A stretch of DNA of 64,000 nucleotides. It comes from Vineibacter terrae. Lineage in GTDB: Bacteria; Pseudomonadota; Alphaproteobacteria; Reyranellales; Reyranellaceae. The notes under the pieces are model-generated. The model was given only the letters and a program-made list of their open reading frames with translations. It did not search any database and had not been told where the DNA came from. The position numbers were made by a program, and so were the translations under genes. The stretch covers positions 156,295 through 220,294 of the forward strand of contig NZ_VDUZ01000008.1 in NCBI RefSeq assembly GCF_008039615.1, given 5' to 3'. Positions 25,568-33,762 of the stretch are shown one piece after another. How positions within the stretch are numbered: position 1 is the stretch's first letter; each line of letters begins with the position of its first letter.

Positions 25568-25885
25568 CTATGCCGTGCGTGGCGTGTTCAGGAGGCGGCG
25601 GGAGGCGAGCGAGACTCCGCCGCCGACGATCCAGATGCTTCCGACAACCAGCTTCACGATGAAGCCTGCCTCGTTGGCGGCGAGCGCCCCAAGGCCGATG
25701 TTGAGGATGCCGAGCGTCAGCCCGACCCAACCCATCACCGCGAGCTGGTGCCGGTACTTGACAACGAATTCGGCGTGATCGCCCTTGAAGTTCTTGCGCA
25801 TCCAGCCGCTGCGCACCTTGCGCGCCTCGATCGGGGTCCAGACGCACAGCACCAGCGCCGCCAGGAGCGTGATCAATTCCAGCAT
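25568..25885 (-). CDS. Small three-helix membrane protein, unknown function
   Basis: A 105-residue protein starting at ATG 25885, which has GGGGAGA upstream; a frame extending 11 codons further overlaps the next gene's end and is not needed. There are three hydrophobic segments: LELITLLAALVLCVWTPI, VMGWVGLTLGILNIGLGAL and FIVKLVVGSIWIVGGGVSL. The first loop is basic (EARKVRSGWMRK). No family was recognised. It lies 16 bp downstream of a small secreted protein gene on the same strand, so the two probably share a transcript. Confidence 0.7.
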   Translation of the reverse strand: MLELITLLAALVLCVWTPIEARKVRSGWMRKNFKGDHAEFVVKYRHQLAVMGWVGLTLGILNIGLGALAANEAGFIVKLVVGSIWIVGGGVSLASRRLLNTPRTA

Positions 25886-25901
25886 GTCCGTCTCCCCGGC
25901 G

Positions 25902-26210
25902 TCAGAAGCTGCAGCCATAGGCGGCGGATAGCGACGTCTTCATCGTCTCCATGGTCTGGCGGCAGGTGCCTTCCATCTGCCCCTTCGACTCGGGGCTGCT
26001 GGCCAGGGTCTGCTTCCAGCTCGAGCGCATCTGGTCGATCGACTCGAGGATCGTGCCGCGCTGCGCGGCCGGCATCTTGTCCCTGGCGCAGACCGCGTAC
26101 TTCTCCAGGAACTCGTCGCACACCGCGATGCCGACCTTCTCCTGCGCCAGCGATGGCGTTGCGGCAAGCATGACAGCGCCCAGCACCATGCCGGGAATCA
26201 ACGAACGCAT
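25902..26210 (-). CDS. Small secreted Cys-containing protein, unknown function
   Basis: A 102-residue protein with a clear signal peptide (MRSLIPGMVLGAVMLAATPSLAQ). The mature part is helical and contains four cysteines (VCDEF, VCARD, GTCRQ and the C-terminal YGCSF), which could form two disulfides in the periplasm. No family was recognised. It is paired with the small membrane protein gene just downstream. GGAGAGG precedes the start codon. Confidence 0.7.
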   Translation of the reverse strand: MRSLIPGMVLGAVMLAATPSLAQEKVGIAVCDEFLEKYAVCARDKMPAAQRGTILESIDQMRSSWKQTLASSPESKGQMEGTCRQTMETMKTSLSAAYGCSF

Positions 26211-26278
26211 TTGGCCTCTCCTTCACGTCGTGCTGAGCAACATGAGCAAGCGCCCGCTCGGCGGTGAAGGAGGTGCCT

Positions 26279-26301
26279 CGCTGGACCTGAAGGGTCCAGC
26301 G
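26279..26301. terminator. Hairpin downstream of the amidohydrolase gene
   Basis: CGCTGGACC (26279-26287) and GGTCCAGCG (26293-26301) pair perfectly around a 5-nt loop. It lies 36 bp past the amidohydrolase stop on the minus strand and before the start region of the small secreted protein. A T-rich run (GTTTCGTTTGTTG) follows only on the plus-strand side, so termination in the minus direction is not certain. Confidence 0.45.
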
Positions 26302-26336
26302 CACGATTGTTTCGTTTGTTGCTGCTGTTTCGTCCG

Positions 26337-27440
26337 TTACTGAACGGACAGCCCGTACAGCTCGGCGACGTTGTCGTGCAGGATGCGGTCGCGCACGTCG
26401 GCCGACAGGTGGCTGGTCTGCTCCGCGATCACCTTCTGGCTGTCGGGCCAGGTCGAGTCGCTGTGCGGGAAGTCGCTGGCCCACATCAGGCGCTCGTGGT
26501 TGACGTGGTTGGCGAACTGGAATGCCGTGAAGTCATCCTGGAACGTCATGAAGATGTTTTCGCGGAAATAGTCGCTGGGCATCTTCTCCAGCTCGCGGCC
26601 CTTAAGCCAGTGCCGGTGCCGCTTGTAGGCATGGTCCATGCGGTACATGTAATGCGGCGCCCAGCCGGCATCGGCCTCGGCGCACACCACCTTCAGCTTG
26701 GGATGCCGCATGAAGACGCCGGAGAAGACCAGCATTCCCAGGATGTCCTGGTTGCCGCGGATGATCGACAGGAAGGCGTTGATCTTGGGGCCGCGCGGCT
26801 TGGCGAGGCCGTCGGTCTTGGAGGTCAGGATGTGGAACGACAGCGGCAGGGCGAGATCGACGGCGGCTTCCCAGAACGGGTCGTAGATGCGGCTGTCATA
26901 GTCCTCCTGGCCGGGGAAGCCGGGGAGCATGACGCCCTTGAAGCCCATCGCCTTGATGGCGCGCAGATCCTCGATGCCTTCCTCGACGGTGCGCACCGCC
27001 GTCTGCCCGAGGCCGAAGACGCGGCCGGGGGTCTGCTCGCAGAAGCTCTGCAGCCAGCGATTGTAGGCCTCCATGCAGGCGCGCTTGTAGTCGAGATCCT
27101 CGTGGTTGCAGAGCACCATGCCGACCGAGGGATAGATCAGCTCGGCGGCGACGCCGTCACGGTCCTGGTCGGCCAGGCGTGCCTCGGCGTCCCAGCCGCC
27201 GCGGTGCAGCTCCTCGAAGCGGGCGCCCGTGGTGCTCAGCTCGGCGGGCGGCCGGCCGGCGCCCGACGAAAGGGAGACCGGAATGGTCGAGGTCATTCCG
27301 GGGACGATGTACATGTCGCCGCGCACGGGATCGCGGGTCATGCGCGGGGCGCGGTCGCGATAGGCCGGATCGATGTGGTCGATATAGCAGTTGGGCGGTT
27401 CGGTGATATGCGAATCCGCCGAAATCGGCCGCTTGGGCAT
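26337..27440 (-). CDS. Amidohydrolase-2 family metal-dependent hydrolase/decarboxylase
   Basis: A 367-residue TIM-barrel protein of the ACMSD/amidohydrolase-2 group. Visible motifs are the N-terminal SADSHITEPPNCY (metal site), GVMLPGFPG, LPLSFHILTS, VVCAEADAGWAPHYMYRMDHAY and the late WASDFPHSDSTWPDS with the active-site Asp and His. Members hydrolyse cyclic amides or decarboxylate aromatic acids, and this group is common beside acyl-CoA and Bug genes. The neighbours (tRNA-Phe upstream, small proteins downstream) give no pathway clue. The substrate is unknown. Confidence 0.85.
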   Translation of the reverse strand: MPKRPISADSHITEPPNCYIDHIDPAYRDRAPRMTRDPVRGDMYIVPGMTSTIPVSLSSGAGRPPAELSTTGARFEELHRGGWDAEARLADQDRDGVAAELIYPSVGMVLCNHEDLDYKRACMEAYNRWLQSFCEQTPGRVFGLGQTAVRTVEEGIEDLRAIKAMGFKGVMLPGFPGQEDYDSRIYDPFWEAAVDLALPLSFHILTSKTDGLAKPRGPKINAFLSIIRGNQDILGMLVFSGVFMRHPKLKVVCAEADAGWAPHYMYRMDHAYKRHRHWLKGRELEKMPSDYFRENIFMTFQDDFTAFQFANHVNHERLMWASDFPHSDSTWPDSQKVIAEQTSHLSADVRDRILHDNVAELYGLSVQ

Positions 27441-27493
27441 CGCGTTTCCTCCGAGTATCGGGCCTTTTGTGACGGAAGTGTCACTGCCGAGAT

Positions 27494-27512
27494 GGCGCCT
27501 TGTAAAGGCGCC
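27494..27512. other. Perfect 8-bp hairpin in the amidohydrolase/tRNA-Phe gap
   Basis: GGCGCCTT and AAGGCGCC surround a GTA loop. A second weaker inverted repeat, GTGAC (27469-27473) with GTCAC (27480-27484), is 10 bp to the left. Both lie upstream of the minus-strand amidohydrolase start and could be operator or leader structures. The rest of the 251-bp gap should hold the tRNA promoter, but no clear -35/-10 pair was found. Confidence 0.35.
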
Positions 27513-27691
27513 AGGGGCATCCTTTCGGCAAGCCTGCCATGATGCGAAGGCCGCGTCGCGAGGCGAAAGCGCGATCGGCGCCGTGCCTCTGGACAGGCGA
27601 TGGGCCGTTCCCTATAAGCGTCACCGCCAACCGGCGGGCAGCCCCGCCGCACCCCAGGATCCGGCACAGCGATGATGCCGGTGATCGACGG

Positions 27692-27767
27692 GCCCAGGTA
27701 GCTCAGTTGGTAGAGCATGCGACTGAAAATCGCAGTGTCGGTGGTTCGATTCCGCCCCTGGGCACCA
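27692..27767 (+). tRNA. tRNA-Phe (GAA)
   Basis: A 76-nt cloverleaf read by eye. The acceptor arm GCCCAGG pairs with CCTGGGC, the D arm is GCTCAGTTGGTAGAGC, the anticodon stem TGCGA/TCGCA encloses loop CTGAAAA (anticodon GAA), and the T arm contains GGTTCGATTCC. The discriminator base is A and CCA is encoded (27765-27767). In several alphaproteobacteria a tRNA gene follows yacG; here three protein genes lie between. No other tRNA was found in the window. Confidence 0.97.
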
Positions 27768-27807
27768 TCCTCTTTTCAATCAGGCGCGATCTTGGATTGG
27801 GCCTCGA

Positions 27808-29232
27808 TTAACGCCTCTGCCGGTCGTGGTGCGCGGCGATCAGGCGCGCCACGGCCATCGTGACGCGCTTGCCTGTGGGAATGTGCAGGAATTCGTTGGG
27901 CCCATGGGCATTGGAGTGAGGGCCGAGCACACCGGTGATGACAAACTGCGTGCGCGGGAATTTCTCGCCCAACATGCCCATGAACGGAATCGAGCCGCCT
28001 TCGCCCATGTAGGCCGGTGGCTTGCCGAAGGCATCCAGTGATGCCTGTGCCACCGCCGCCTCGAGCCAGGGTGCAAGCGCCGGTGCATCCCAGCCGCTCT
28101 GTCCATCTTCGGCCTCGAATTCGACCATGGCGCCGTACGGAGGGTCCGCCTCCAGCGCCTGCTTGATCGCCTGCACGGCCGTCTTGCCGATAAGCGTTGG
28201 CGGTATGCGGACGCTGAGCTTGGCGGTCGAAACCGGCAGAAGCACGTTGCCGGCATTGCCGGGCGCAGGGTAGCCGTCCATTCCAACGACGGCGAGCTGC
28301 GACCGCCAGGTGCGGTTGAGGACCAGTTCCTCGGTGTCGTCCCGCATCGGCCGCGTCGATCCCGCAAAGGGAAAGCGATCGTAGACGGCATCGCCGAGTA
28401 TGCGGGCCACCTCCCTGGCTTGTGCGATGCGTTGCGGCGGGACCTGAACACGGAGCTCGGATAGATTGATCTCGCCGGTGTCCTCGTCCTCGAGGCGCGA
28501 CAGGAGGCTGCGCATGATGCGAAAGGAGGAGGGCACGACGCCCGACGCGTCGCCGGAGTGCACACCCTCCGTCAGCACGCGCACCGTGAGTGTGCCGGCT
28601 GCGATTCCGCGCAGGGATGTGGTGAGCCACAGCCGTTCGTAATCACCACAGCCCGAGTCCAGACATATGACAAGTGACGGGCTCCCGATGCGGTCGATGA
28701 GATGGTCGACATAATAGGGCAGATCGTAGCTGCCGGACTCCTCGCACGCCTCGATCATGATGACGCAGCGAGCGCGCGGCACCTTCTGCTCGTGCAGCGC
28801 GCGAAGCGCGGCCATGCATGCAAAGATCGCGTAGCCGTCGTCCGCGCCGCCGCGGCCATAGAGCCTGTCGTCCTTTAGGACCGGTTGCCAGGGGCCGAGT
28901 CCCTCCGACCAGCCGACCATTTCAGGCTGCTTATCGAGATGGCCGTAGAGCAGGACGGTGTCGCTGTTGTCGTCGCCAGGCAGATCGATGAGCAGAAGGG
29001 GAGTGCGCCCCGGCAGCCGGATCACCTCCAGCGTGGCGCCTGCAAACGCGCCGAGCTGCTGTCGCGCCCAGTTTTCCATCAGCTTCACGGCGTCTTCCAT
29101 GTAGCCGTGTTCCACCCAAAACGGATCGTAGGCAGGCGACTTGTTGGGAATGCGGATGTACTCGGTAAGCGGGGGCAGTATCGAGCCCTCCCAGAAGGTC
29201 TCGACGAAATGCGTCAGGCGGGCGATGTCCAT
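27808..29232 (-). CDS. M20-family metallopeptidase (dipeptidase/deacylase type)
   Basis: A 474-residue cytoplasmic zinc peptidase. Metal-binding motifs in order: LLYGHLDKQPE, GRGGADDGYA with the bridging Asp, MIEACEESGSYD with the catalytic Glu pair, CLDSGCGDY and the C-terminal HGPNEFLHIPTGK. The lid/dimerisation segment begins LTTSLRGIAAGTLTVRV and contains EGVHSGDASG. Family members cut dipeptides, aminoacylated compounds or N-acyl amino acids. It ends just after tRNA-Phe on the opposite strand. The substrate is not predictable. Confidence 0.88.
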   Translation of the reverse strand: MDIARLTHFVETFWEGSILPPLTEYIRIPNKSPAYDPFWVEHGYMEDAVKLMENWARQQLGAFAGATLEVIRLPGRTPLLLIDLPGDDNSDTVLLYGHLDKQPEMVGWSEGLGPWQPVLKDDRLYGRGGADDGYAIFACMAALRALHEQKVPRARCVIMIEACEESGSYDLPYYVDHLIDRIGSPSLVICLDSGCGDYERLWLTTSLRGIAAGTLTVRVLTEGVHSGDASGVVPSSFRIMRSLLSRLEDEDTGEINLSELRVQVPPQRIAQAREVARILGDAVYDRFPFAGSTRPMRDDTEELVLNRTWRSQLAVVGMDGYPAPGNAGNVLLPVSTAKLSVRIPPTLIGKTAVQAIKQALEADPPYGAMVEFEAEDGQSGWDAPALAPWLEAAVAQASLDAFGKPPAYMGEGGSIPFMGMLGEKFPRTQFVITGVLGPHSNAHGPNEFLHIPTGKRVTMAVARLIAAHHDRQRR

Positions 29233-29405
29233 TCAAGCGTTCCCATTCTCAATCTAGGCCGACGTTGCTGGGACGACAGTAAGCGGGCGATCCGAATGAG
29301 GGAAGTTGCTTGGTTCGAGAATTCGGGCCGTGGTGACTCTTGCTGCAAACAGGGTGTTCGAGTCGTCCGCGATTCACTCGTTGACTCGAGCCCGCTCATG
29401 CGCAG

Positions 29406-29431
29406 TATTCTTTTTCAAGAATAGAATTCTT
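29406..29431. promoter_or_regulatory. AT-rich overlapping inverted repeats upstream of acyl-CoA dehydrogenase
   Basis: TATTCTT (29406-29412) pairs with AAGAATA (29417-29423); AAGAAT (29417-29422) also pairs with ATTCTT (29426-29431). The stretch is clearly AT-rich against a GC-rich background and ends about 20 bp before the ATG at 29452. The layout of three alternating half-sites suggests an operator for a dimeric regulator, perhaps the IclR protein encoded two genes downstream (inference). The rest of the 219-bp gap 29233-29451 contains no gene. Confidence 0.55.
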
Positions 29432-29451
29432 TATAGAGAATATCAGCGCCC

Positions 29452-30594
29452 ATGGATTTCTCCTTCTCCGAGCAGCACGTCGCCGTGCGGGACACCGTGC
29501 GGCGCCTGTGCCAGTCAGAACATCAGCCGCTGATCGCGGCGGCAGAGGAAAACGAGGTTCTGCCGCGGCATGTGTTCGCGCGCTGGGGCGAGCTCGGCCT
29601 GCTCGGCGTCCGCTACCCTGAAAGCGACGGCGGCAGCGGCCTCGACAAGATCAGCGACTGCATCGTGCGTGAGGAGCTGAGCTATATGAGCCAGGGCTTC
29701 GCGTCGAGCTGGTCGGCGCACAGCCATCTCGGGATCTGGCCGATCTGGAAGGCCGGCACGGACGCGCAGCGGCAGCGCTTTTTCCGGCCCGCGGTGCAGG
29801 GCAGCAAGATCGCTGGCTTCGCGCTCAGCGAGCCCGACGGCGGCTCCAACATCCGCGCGCTCAAGACGCGAGCCGAGCGCGTCGCCGGCGGCTGGCGGCT
29901 GAACGGCAGCAAGCTCTACATCACCAACGCGCCGATCGCCGATTTCCTGTTGGTCGCGGCGCGCACGGCGCCCGAGCTCAGGGGCGATGCCGTCAGCCTG
30001 TTCATCGTCGAGCTGCCGGCCAAGGGCATGGTCATCCACAAGCTGAAGAAGGAGGGCATCCGCGCCTCCGAGACCGGCTTGATCCATATCGAGGATGTCT
30101 TCGTGCCCGACGACTGCGTGCTGGGCGAGCGCCTGGGCACCTACCCGGTGATCCTGGAATCGCTCAGCGAGAACCGGGTCGGCGTCGCGGCCAACGCGCT
30201 GGGCATGGCACGCGCGGCGTTCGATGCGGCCACCGCCTACGCGCGCGACCGCCTGGTCGCGGGCCGGCGCATCGGCGACTACCAGGCGATCGGGCACAAG
30301 CTCGCGGAGATGTCGGCCCAGATCGAGGCGGCCCGGTGGCTCGTCTACTACGGCGCCTGGCGCGTCGACCAGAACACGCTCGATGCGGCGACCGCGGCGC
30401 GGGTGAAGCTGATCGCGAGCGAGACCGCGGTGGCCGTGAGCGAGCAGGCGATCCGCATCCACGGCGGCGCCGGGATCATGCGCGAGTATCCGGTGGGCCG
30501 TATCCATCGCGACGCGCTGGTCTACGTGATCGGCGAAGGCACCAGCGAGATCCAGAAGAACATCATCCTGCGCGAGCTCGGCTTCAAGCCCTGA
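29452..30594 (+). CDS. Acyl-CoA dehydrogenase
   Basis: A 380-residue flavoprotein that should introduce a double bond into an acyl-CoA. It shows the FAD/substrate motifs GFALSEPDGGSNIRA and LNGSKLYITNAPIADF, and IRIHGGAGIMREYPVGR. The C-terminal VIGEGTSEIQKNIILRELG has the Glu in the usual catalytic position. The first two codons overlap an AT-rich operator-like region. It is followed by a Bug-type binding protein and an IclR regulator, a likely three-gene unit for uptake and CoA-dependent breakdown of a carboxylate. The acyl substrate is unknown. Confidence 0.9.
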   Translation: MDFSFSEQHVAVRDTVRRLCQSEHQPLIAAAEENEVLPRHVFARWGELGLLGVRYPESDGGSGLDKISDCIVREELSYMSQGFASSWSAHSHLGIWPIWKAGTDAQRQRFFRPAVQGSKIAGFALSEPDGGSNIRALKTRAERVAGGWRLNGSKLYITNAPIADFLLVAARTAPELRGDAVSLFIVELPAKGMVIHKLKKEGIRASETGLIHIEDVFVPDDCVLGERLGTYPVILESLSENRVGVAANALGMARAAFDAATAYARDRLVAGRRIGDYQAIGHKLAEMSAQIEAARWLVYYGAWRVDQNTLDAATAARVKLIASETAVAVSEQAIRIHGGAGIMREYPVGRIHRDALVYVIGEGTSEIQKNIILRELGFKP

Positions 30595-30650
30595 GCCGCC
30601 GCGCATCCTCTTCGCATCGTCCTATACGACAACCAAGGGAGGAACCGCGC

Positions 30651-31628
30651 ATGAAGATCATCCGCTGGCTCGCCGGCTTCGCTGCCGTCGCGAGCCTCCT
30701 GGCTGCCGCCGGGCCCGGCGCGGCGCAGCCCTGGCCGAGCAAGCCGATCCGGCTCGTTGTGCCCTATGCAGCTGGCTCCGGCAGCGACATCGTTGCGCGC
30801 ATTGTCGCCGACCCATTGTCCCGTGCGCTGGGCCAGCCGATCGTCGTGGACAACAAGCCCGGCGCCAACTCGACCGTCGGCACCGAGGCCGTCGTGACCT
30901 CGCCGCCCGACGGCTACACACTGGGGCTGATGACGAATGCCGGCCTCGTCGCCAGTCCGGCCGGGCTGACCGGCGGCGTGCGCTACGATCCGGCCAAGGA
31001 CCTGGGCTACGCCACGATGGTCGGATCGGTCACCTATGTCTGGGTCGTCAACACCGATGTCGCTGCCAGAACCGCGCCTGAGCTGATCCGGCTGATCAAG
31101 GCCAGCCCCGGCAAGTTCAACTATGCCAGCGGCAACACCGGCGGCATCGCCTACGGCGGCACGATCAAGAACACCTACCAGCTCGACATGACGCACGTGC
31201 CCTACAAGTCGGTGCCGCCGGCGCTGGTCGACCTGATCGCCGGCAACGTGCAGGTCATGGTGGCCGACGTGGCCGCGTCGCTGGCCATGATCAGATCTGG
31301 CAAGGTGCGCGCGATCGGCGTGCCTACGGCGCAGCGCAACCCGCTGCTGCCCGACGTGCCGACCTTTGCCGAGAGCGGGCTCGCGACGCCGCCCGACATG
31401 TCGGGCTGGTGGGTCCTGGTCGCGCCCGCCGGCACGCCCGATCCGATCCTGGATCGCCTGAACCAGGAGGTCGTGCGGATCCTCAACACCGGGACGGTGC
31501 GGTCTGCGCTGCTGCAGGCCGGCATCGTGCCGACACCCTCGACGCGCCAGCACGCGGTGCAGTACCAGGAGGAGCAGCTCCAGGTCTGGAGGGCGATCGT
31601 CAAGGATCTCAACCTCAAGGCCGAGTGA
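30651..31628 (+). CDS. Bug-family (TctC-like) periplasmic solute-binding protein
   Basis: A 325-residue exported binding protein. The signal peptide ends near GPGAAQ. Family motifs are WPSKPIRLVVPYAAGSGSDIVARI, GQPIVVDNKPGANSTVGTEAV, SPPDGYTLGL and the late SGWWVLVAPAGTPDPILDRLN. AAGGGAGGA precedes the start. Bug proteins bind carboxylates and normally serve tripartite TctAB permeases, but none is present here, so it is an orphan receptor or uses a distant permease. Placed between an acyl-CoA dehydrogenase and an IclR regulator. Confidence 0.9.
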   Translation: MKIIRWLAGFAAVASLLAAAGPGAAQPWPSKPIRLVVPYAAGSGSDIVARIVADPLSRALGQPIVVDNKPGANSTVGTEAVVTSPPDGYTLGLMTNAGLVASPAGLTGGVRYDPAKDLGYATMVGSVTYVWVVNTDVAARTAPELIRLIKASPGKFNYASGNTGGIAYGGTIKNTYQLDMTHVPYKSVPPALVDLIAGNVQVMVADVAASLAMIRSGKVRAIGVPTAQRNPLLPDVPTFAESGLATPPDMSGWWVLVAPAGTPDPILDRLNQEVVRILNTGTVRSALLQAGIVPTPSTRQHAVQYQEEQLQVWRAIVKDLNLKAE

Positions 31629-31647
31629 GCTGCGCGAGCACGATCCG

Positions 31648-32436
31648 ATGCCCCCTGGCGAGCCAATGCCCGAGAAGCTGGTCGGCGCTCTGATCAGCGG
31701 CCTCGCCGTGCTGCGTTACCTGGTGGCCGCGCAGGCGCCTGTCGGGGTCACCCGGATCGCGCGGGATCTCGAGCTCAACCCGAGCACGTGCTTCAACCTG
31801 CTCAAGACGCTCGTGCACGAGGGGCTGGCGGTGTTCGACGAGGCCACCAAGACCTATGCGGTCGGCATGGGCTTGCTGGCGCTGGCCAAGGGTACGCTGG
31901 AGCCGGTGAGCTACATCGCGATGGTGCGGCCCCACTTGCGCGAGGTGGCGGTGAACCATCGCGTGACCTGCACGCTGTGGCACGTGATGCGGGGGGAACG
32001 CGTGGTGCTGGTCGACCGCGCCGACAACGATGCGGCGATCAGGGTCCATATGAGCATCGGGCAGCGCCTGCCGATGTACATCGCGGCGTTGGGCCGGTGC
32101 ATGGCCGCGCATTCGGGGTTGACTCCGTCAGAGTTGCGCGCGCGTTTTGCGAGGCTGCGCTGGGAGGACGAACTGACCTTCGAGACCTATCTGGCCGAGG
32201 TCGAAGAGGTGCGCAAGCGTGGCTATGCTGTCGACCTGGGTCGTTATGTGAAGGGCGTGACGACAGTTTCGTCCGTGGTGCTCGACGCGCTGGACAAGCC
32301 GGTGATGGCGATCAGCGCGGTCGGTTTCGGTGCGCAGATGAGCAAAGCCCGCGTCAAGGCGCTCGGCGAGGATCTCCGCCACCGCGCGGCCGGGATTTCG
32401 GCTGCGATGGCTGGTCAGAGCCGGTCCCGCAGTTGA
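31648..32436 (+). CDS. IclR-family transcriptional regulator
   Basis: A 262-residue regulator with an N-terminal winged helix (ALISGLAVLRYLVAAQAPVGVTRIARDL, LNPSTCFNLLKTLVHEGL) and a C-terminal effector domain (RVVLVDRADNDAAIRVHMSIGQRLPMYIAALG). An alternative ATG lies six codons later. IclR proteins often control catabolism genes next to them in response to small organic acids. The upstream acyl-CoA dehydrogenase and Bug genes are the likely targets, and the inverted repeat at 29406-29431 is a candidate site (inference). Confidence 0.88.
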   Translation: MPPGEPMPEKLVGALISGLAVLRYLVAAQAPVGVTRIARDLELNPSTCFNLLKTLVHEGLAVFDEATKTYAVGMGLLALAKGTLEPVSYIAMVRPHLREVAVNHRVTCTLWHVMRGERVVLVDRADNDAAIRVHMSIGQRLPMYIAALGRCMAAHSGLTPSELRARFARLRWEDELTFETYLAEVEEVRKRGYAVDLGRYVKGVTTVSSVVLDALDKPVMAISAVGFGAQMSKARVKALGEDLRHRAAGISAAMAGQSRSRS

Positions 32437-32523
32437 GAGCGGAGGCGACAGATTTCGATCGGCTTGAGCATGCCGTTGGTCGATGCTAGGTCGACACTGC
32501 GGGGACACCAGACGGAGGGCAGG

Positions 32524-32928
32524 ATGCCGCTGCGATGGACGGTGGACCACGGCGCCAAGCTCATTATCGCAACGGCAAGTGGTGGGCTCGCGCGCCAGGA
32601 TTTCGAGAGCTACATGGCTGCCGTGGCTGCGGAAGGCGCCGTCGGCTACCGCGTCCTCTTCGATGCGCGGTCGGCCACCGCCGATCTTCGGCCAGGCTAT
32701 CTCACCGCCTTGAGCCAGGCCGTCAAGGATAGAAGGCGAGACGACGTGTCGGACGGCCGGATCGCGCTCGTCGTCGGATCGGACGCGGAGCAGGAGATGG
32801 GCGGATATTTCATCGACCGGACGGAAGGCCAGCGCGCGTGCCGTCTGTTCCGGGACGTCGAGGATGCCAGGGTTTGGCTCGGCGCACCGCCGCTGCCGCA
32901 GAACGTACCGGCTATCGGTGGAGGGTGA
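32524..32928 (+). CDS. Conserved hypothetical protein, STAS/SpoIIAA-like
   Basis: A 134-residue soluble protein. GGAGG 5 bases before ATG 32524 sets the start; an in-frame start at 32470 is unsupported. The alternation of strands and helices (LRWTVDHGAKLIIATASGG, YRVLFDARSATADLRPGYL, IALVVGSDAEQEMGGYFI) resembles the SpoIIAA-like/STAS folds seen in many proteobacterial single-domain proteins. No phosphorylatable serine motif is obvious. Function unknown; it is followed by a family A repeat. Confidence 0.6.
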   Translation: MPLRWTVDHGAKLIIATASGGLARQDFESYMAAVAAEGAVGYRVLFDARSATADLRPGYLTALSQAVKDRRRDDVSDGRIALVVGSDAEQEMGGYFIDRTEGQRACRLFRDVEDARVWLGAPPLPQNVPAIGGG

Positions 32929-32938
32929 GGCCGCGACT

Positions 32939-33017
32939 GTCATCCCGAGCGCAGCGAGGGATCTCCCGCGAATGGCGCACCGTGCGTCGCTTGCTCCTTC
33001 GCTGCGCTCGGGATGAC
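32939..33017. repeat. Intergenic inverted repeat, family A copy 3
   Basis: Left end GTCATCCCGAGCGCAGCGAG and right end CGCTGCGCTCGGGATGAC are exact inverted repeats; the middle contains GGATCTCCCGCGAATGGCGC. It shares termini with copies at 7079, 11281 and 52294. It lies 3' of the STAS-like gene; the following 95 bp up to the lipoprotein stop hold nothing recognisable. Confidence 0.88.
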
Positions 33018-33112
33018 GGGTGTGTCAGCAACCAGCGACTCCAGGCCCCAGCACGACGTCACCCGGCCTTCTGTCCTCACCAGGCACGGCGGTGGGACGG
33101 AAGGCCTGTCTG

Positions 33113-33535
33113 CTATGAGCGCGGCGGCATGAGCTGGCTGCCCAGCACGCGAGCGCGGCCTGAGGCCTGATCCAGAGGGGCCATCACACAACGGCCTTGC
33201 ATCAGCGCCGCGTCGATGAATGTCGGTTGTCCGCTCATGATCTGGACGACGAGCGGCGCTCTGGCGCCGCGGCAAGTCAGGGTGTGCGGGCCGCTTGCCA
33301 GGTCGACGCGCGTGTATGTGTTCTGTCCCAGTGTCGCGATCGACCGCGTATCGAGGCCGAGATCGAGGCCGTAGGCGCTCATCTCGTCGTTCGTGCGCAC
33401 CACGTACAGCGCGCCCATCCCGGGATTGGTCCCGAACCGCTTGGCGTCGGCGTCCGTGACCGTCGTCACCGGCGGATTGGGCGTGCACGCCCCCAGGATC
33501 GCTGCACAAGACAACACGAATATCGCGCTACGCAA
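33113..33535 (-). CDS. Putative lipoprotein, DUF2846-like
   Basis: A 140-residue protein with an N-terminal lipobox (LSCAAILGAC) that predicts lipidation at Cys17. The mature region, with GMGALYVVRTN, LGQNTYTRVDLASGPHTL and PLVVQIMSGQPTFI, looks like the small beta-sandwich DUF2846 proteins (assignment from pattern only). Function unknown. It is convergent with the STAS-like gene and divergent from the AraC-type gene across a 429-bp region that contains an acyl-CoA dehydrogenase relic. Confidence 0.65.
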   Translation of the reverse strand: MRSAIFVLSCAAILGACTPNPPVTTVTDADAKRFGTNPGMGALYVVRTNDEMSAYGLDLGLDTRSIATLGQNTYTRVDLASGPHTLTCRGARAPLVVQIMSGQPTFIDAALMQGRCVMAPLDQASGRARVLGSQLMPPRS

Positions 33536-33617
33536 GGAACGCCTCCATCAGGTCCGATGGAGGGTAGCATGGCAGGCGCGGCGAGGAGAACAGCGAGACA
33601 TCGTTGGGTACCCGCCG

Positions 33618-33762
33618 TCGTTGCCGCCGCCGCCGATCGGTCCCAGGCGCGAATCGCGGAACAGCCGCTGTATCTCGCGCTCCATTGAGTAGCCTGCGCC
33701 GCAGGCCGCGATGCATATGCGCTCCAGTTCAGCCCGCGCATCAGCGCCTTCCAGGTGCCGTT
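33618..33762 (-). pseudogene. Acyl-CoA dehydrogenase relic with internal deletion
   Basis: On the minus strand this 145-bp stretch matches two separated parts of the intact acyl-CoA dehydrogenase gene at 44403-45560. Positions 33618-33702 align with 44443-44527 (8 mismatches in 85), and 33696-33762 align with 44791-44858 (2 mismatches and one missing base). The junction falls on GCGCCGC, part of the 10-bp direct repeat CCGGCGCCGC present at 44518 and 44788 in the intact gene, so exactly 270 bp are missing. A one-base loss near 33727 breaks the frame. Flanking sequence is unrelated. This explains part of the 429-bp gap 33536-33964. Confidence 0.85.

Noticed and set aside
27692..27767. Integrated island bounded by the tRNA-Phe gene
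   Set aside because: No repeat of the tRNA 3' end, no integrase gene and no change in base composition was seen on either side.
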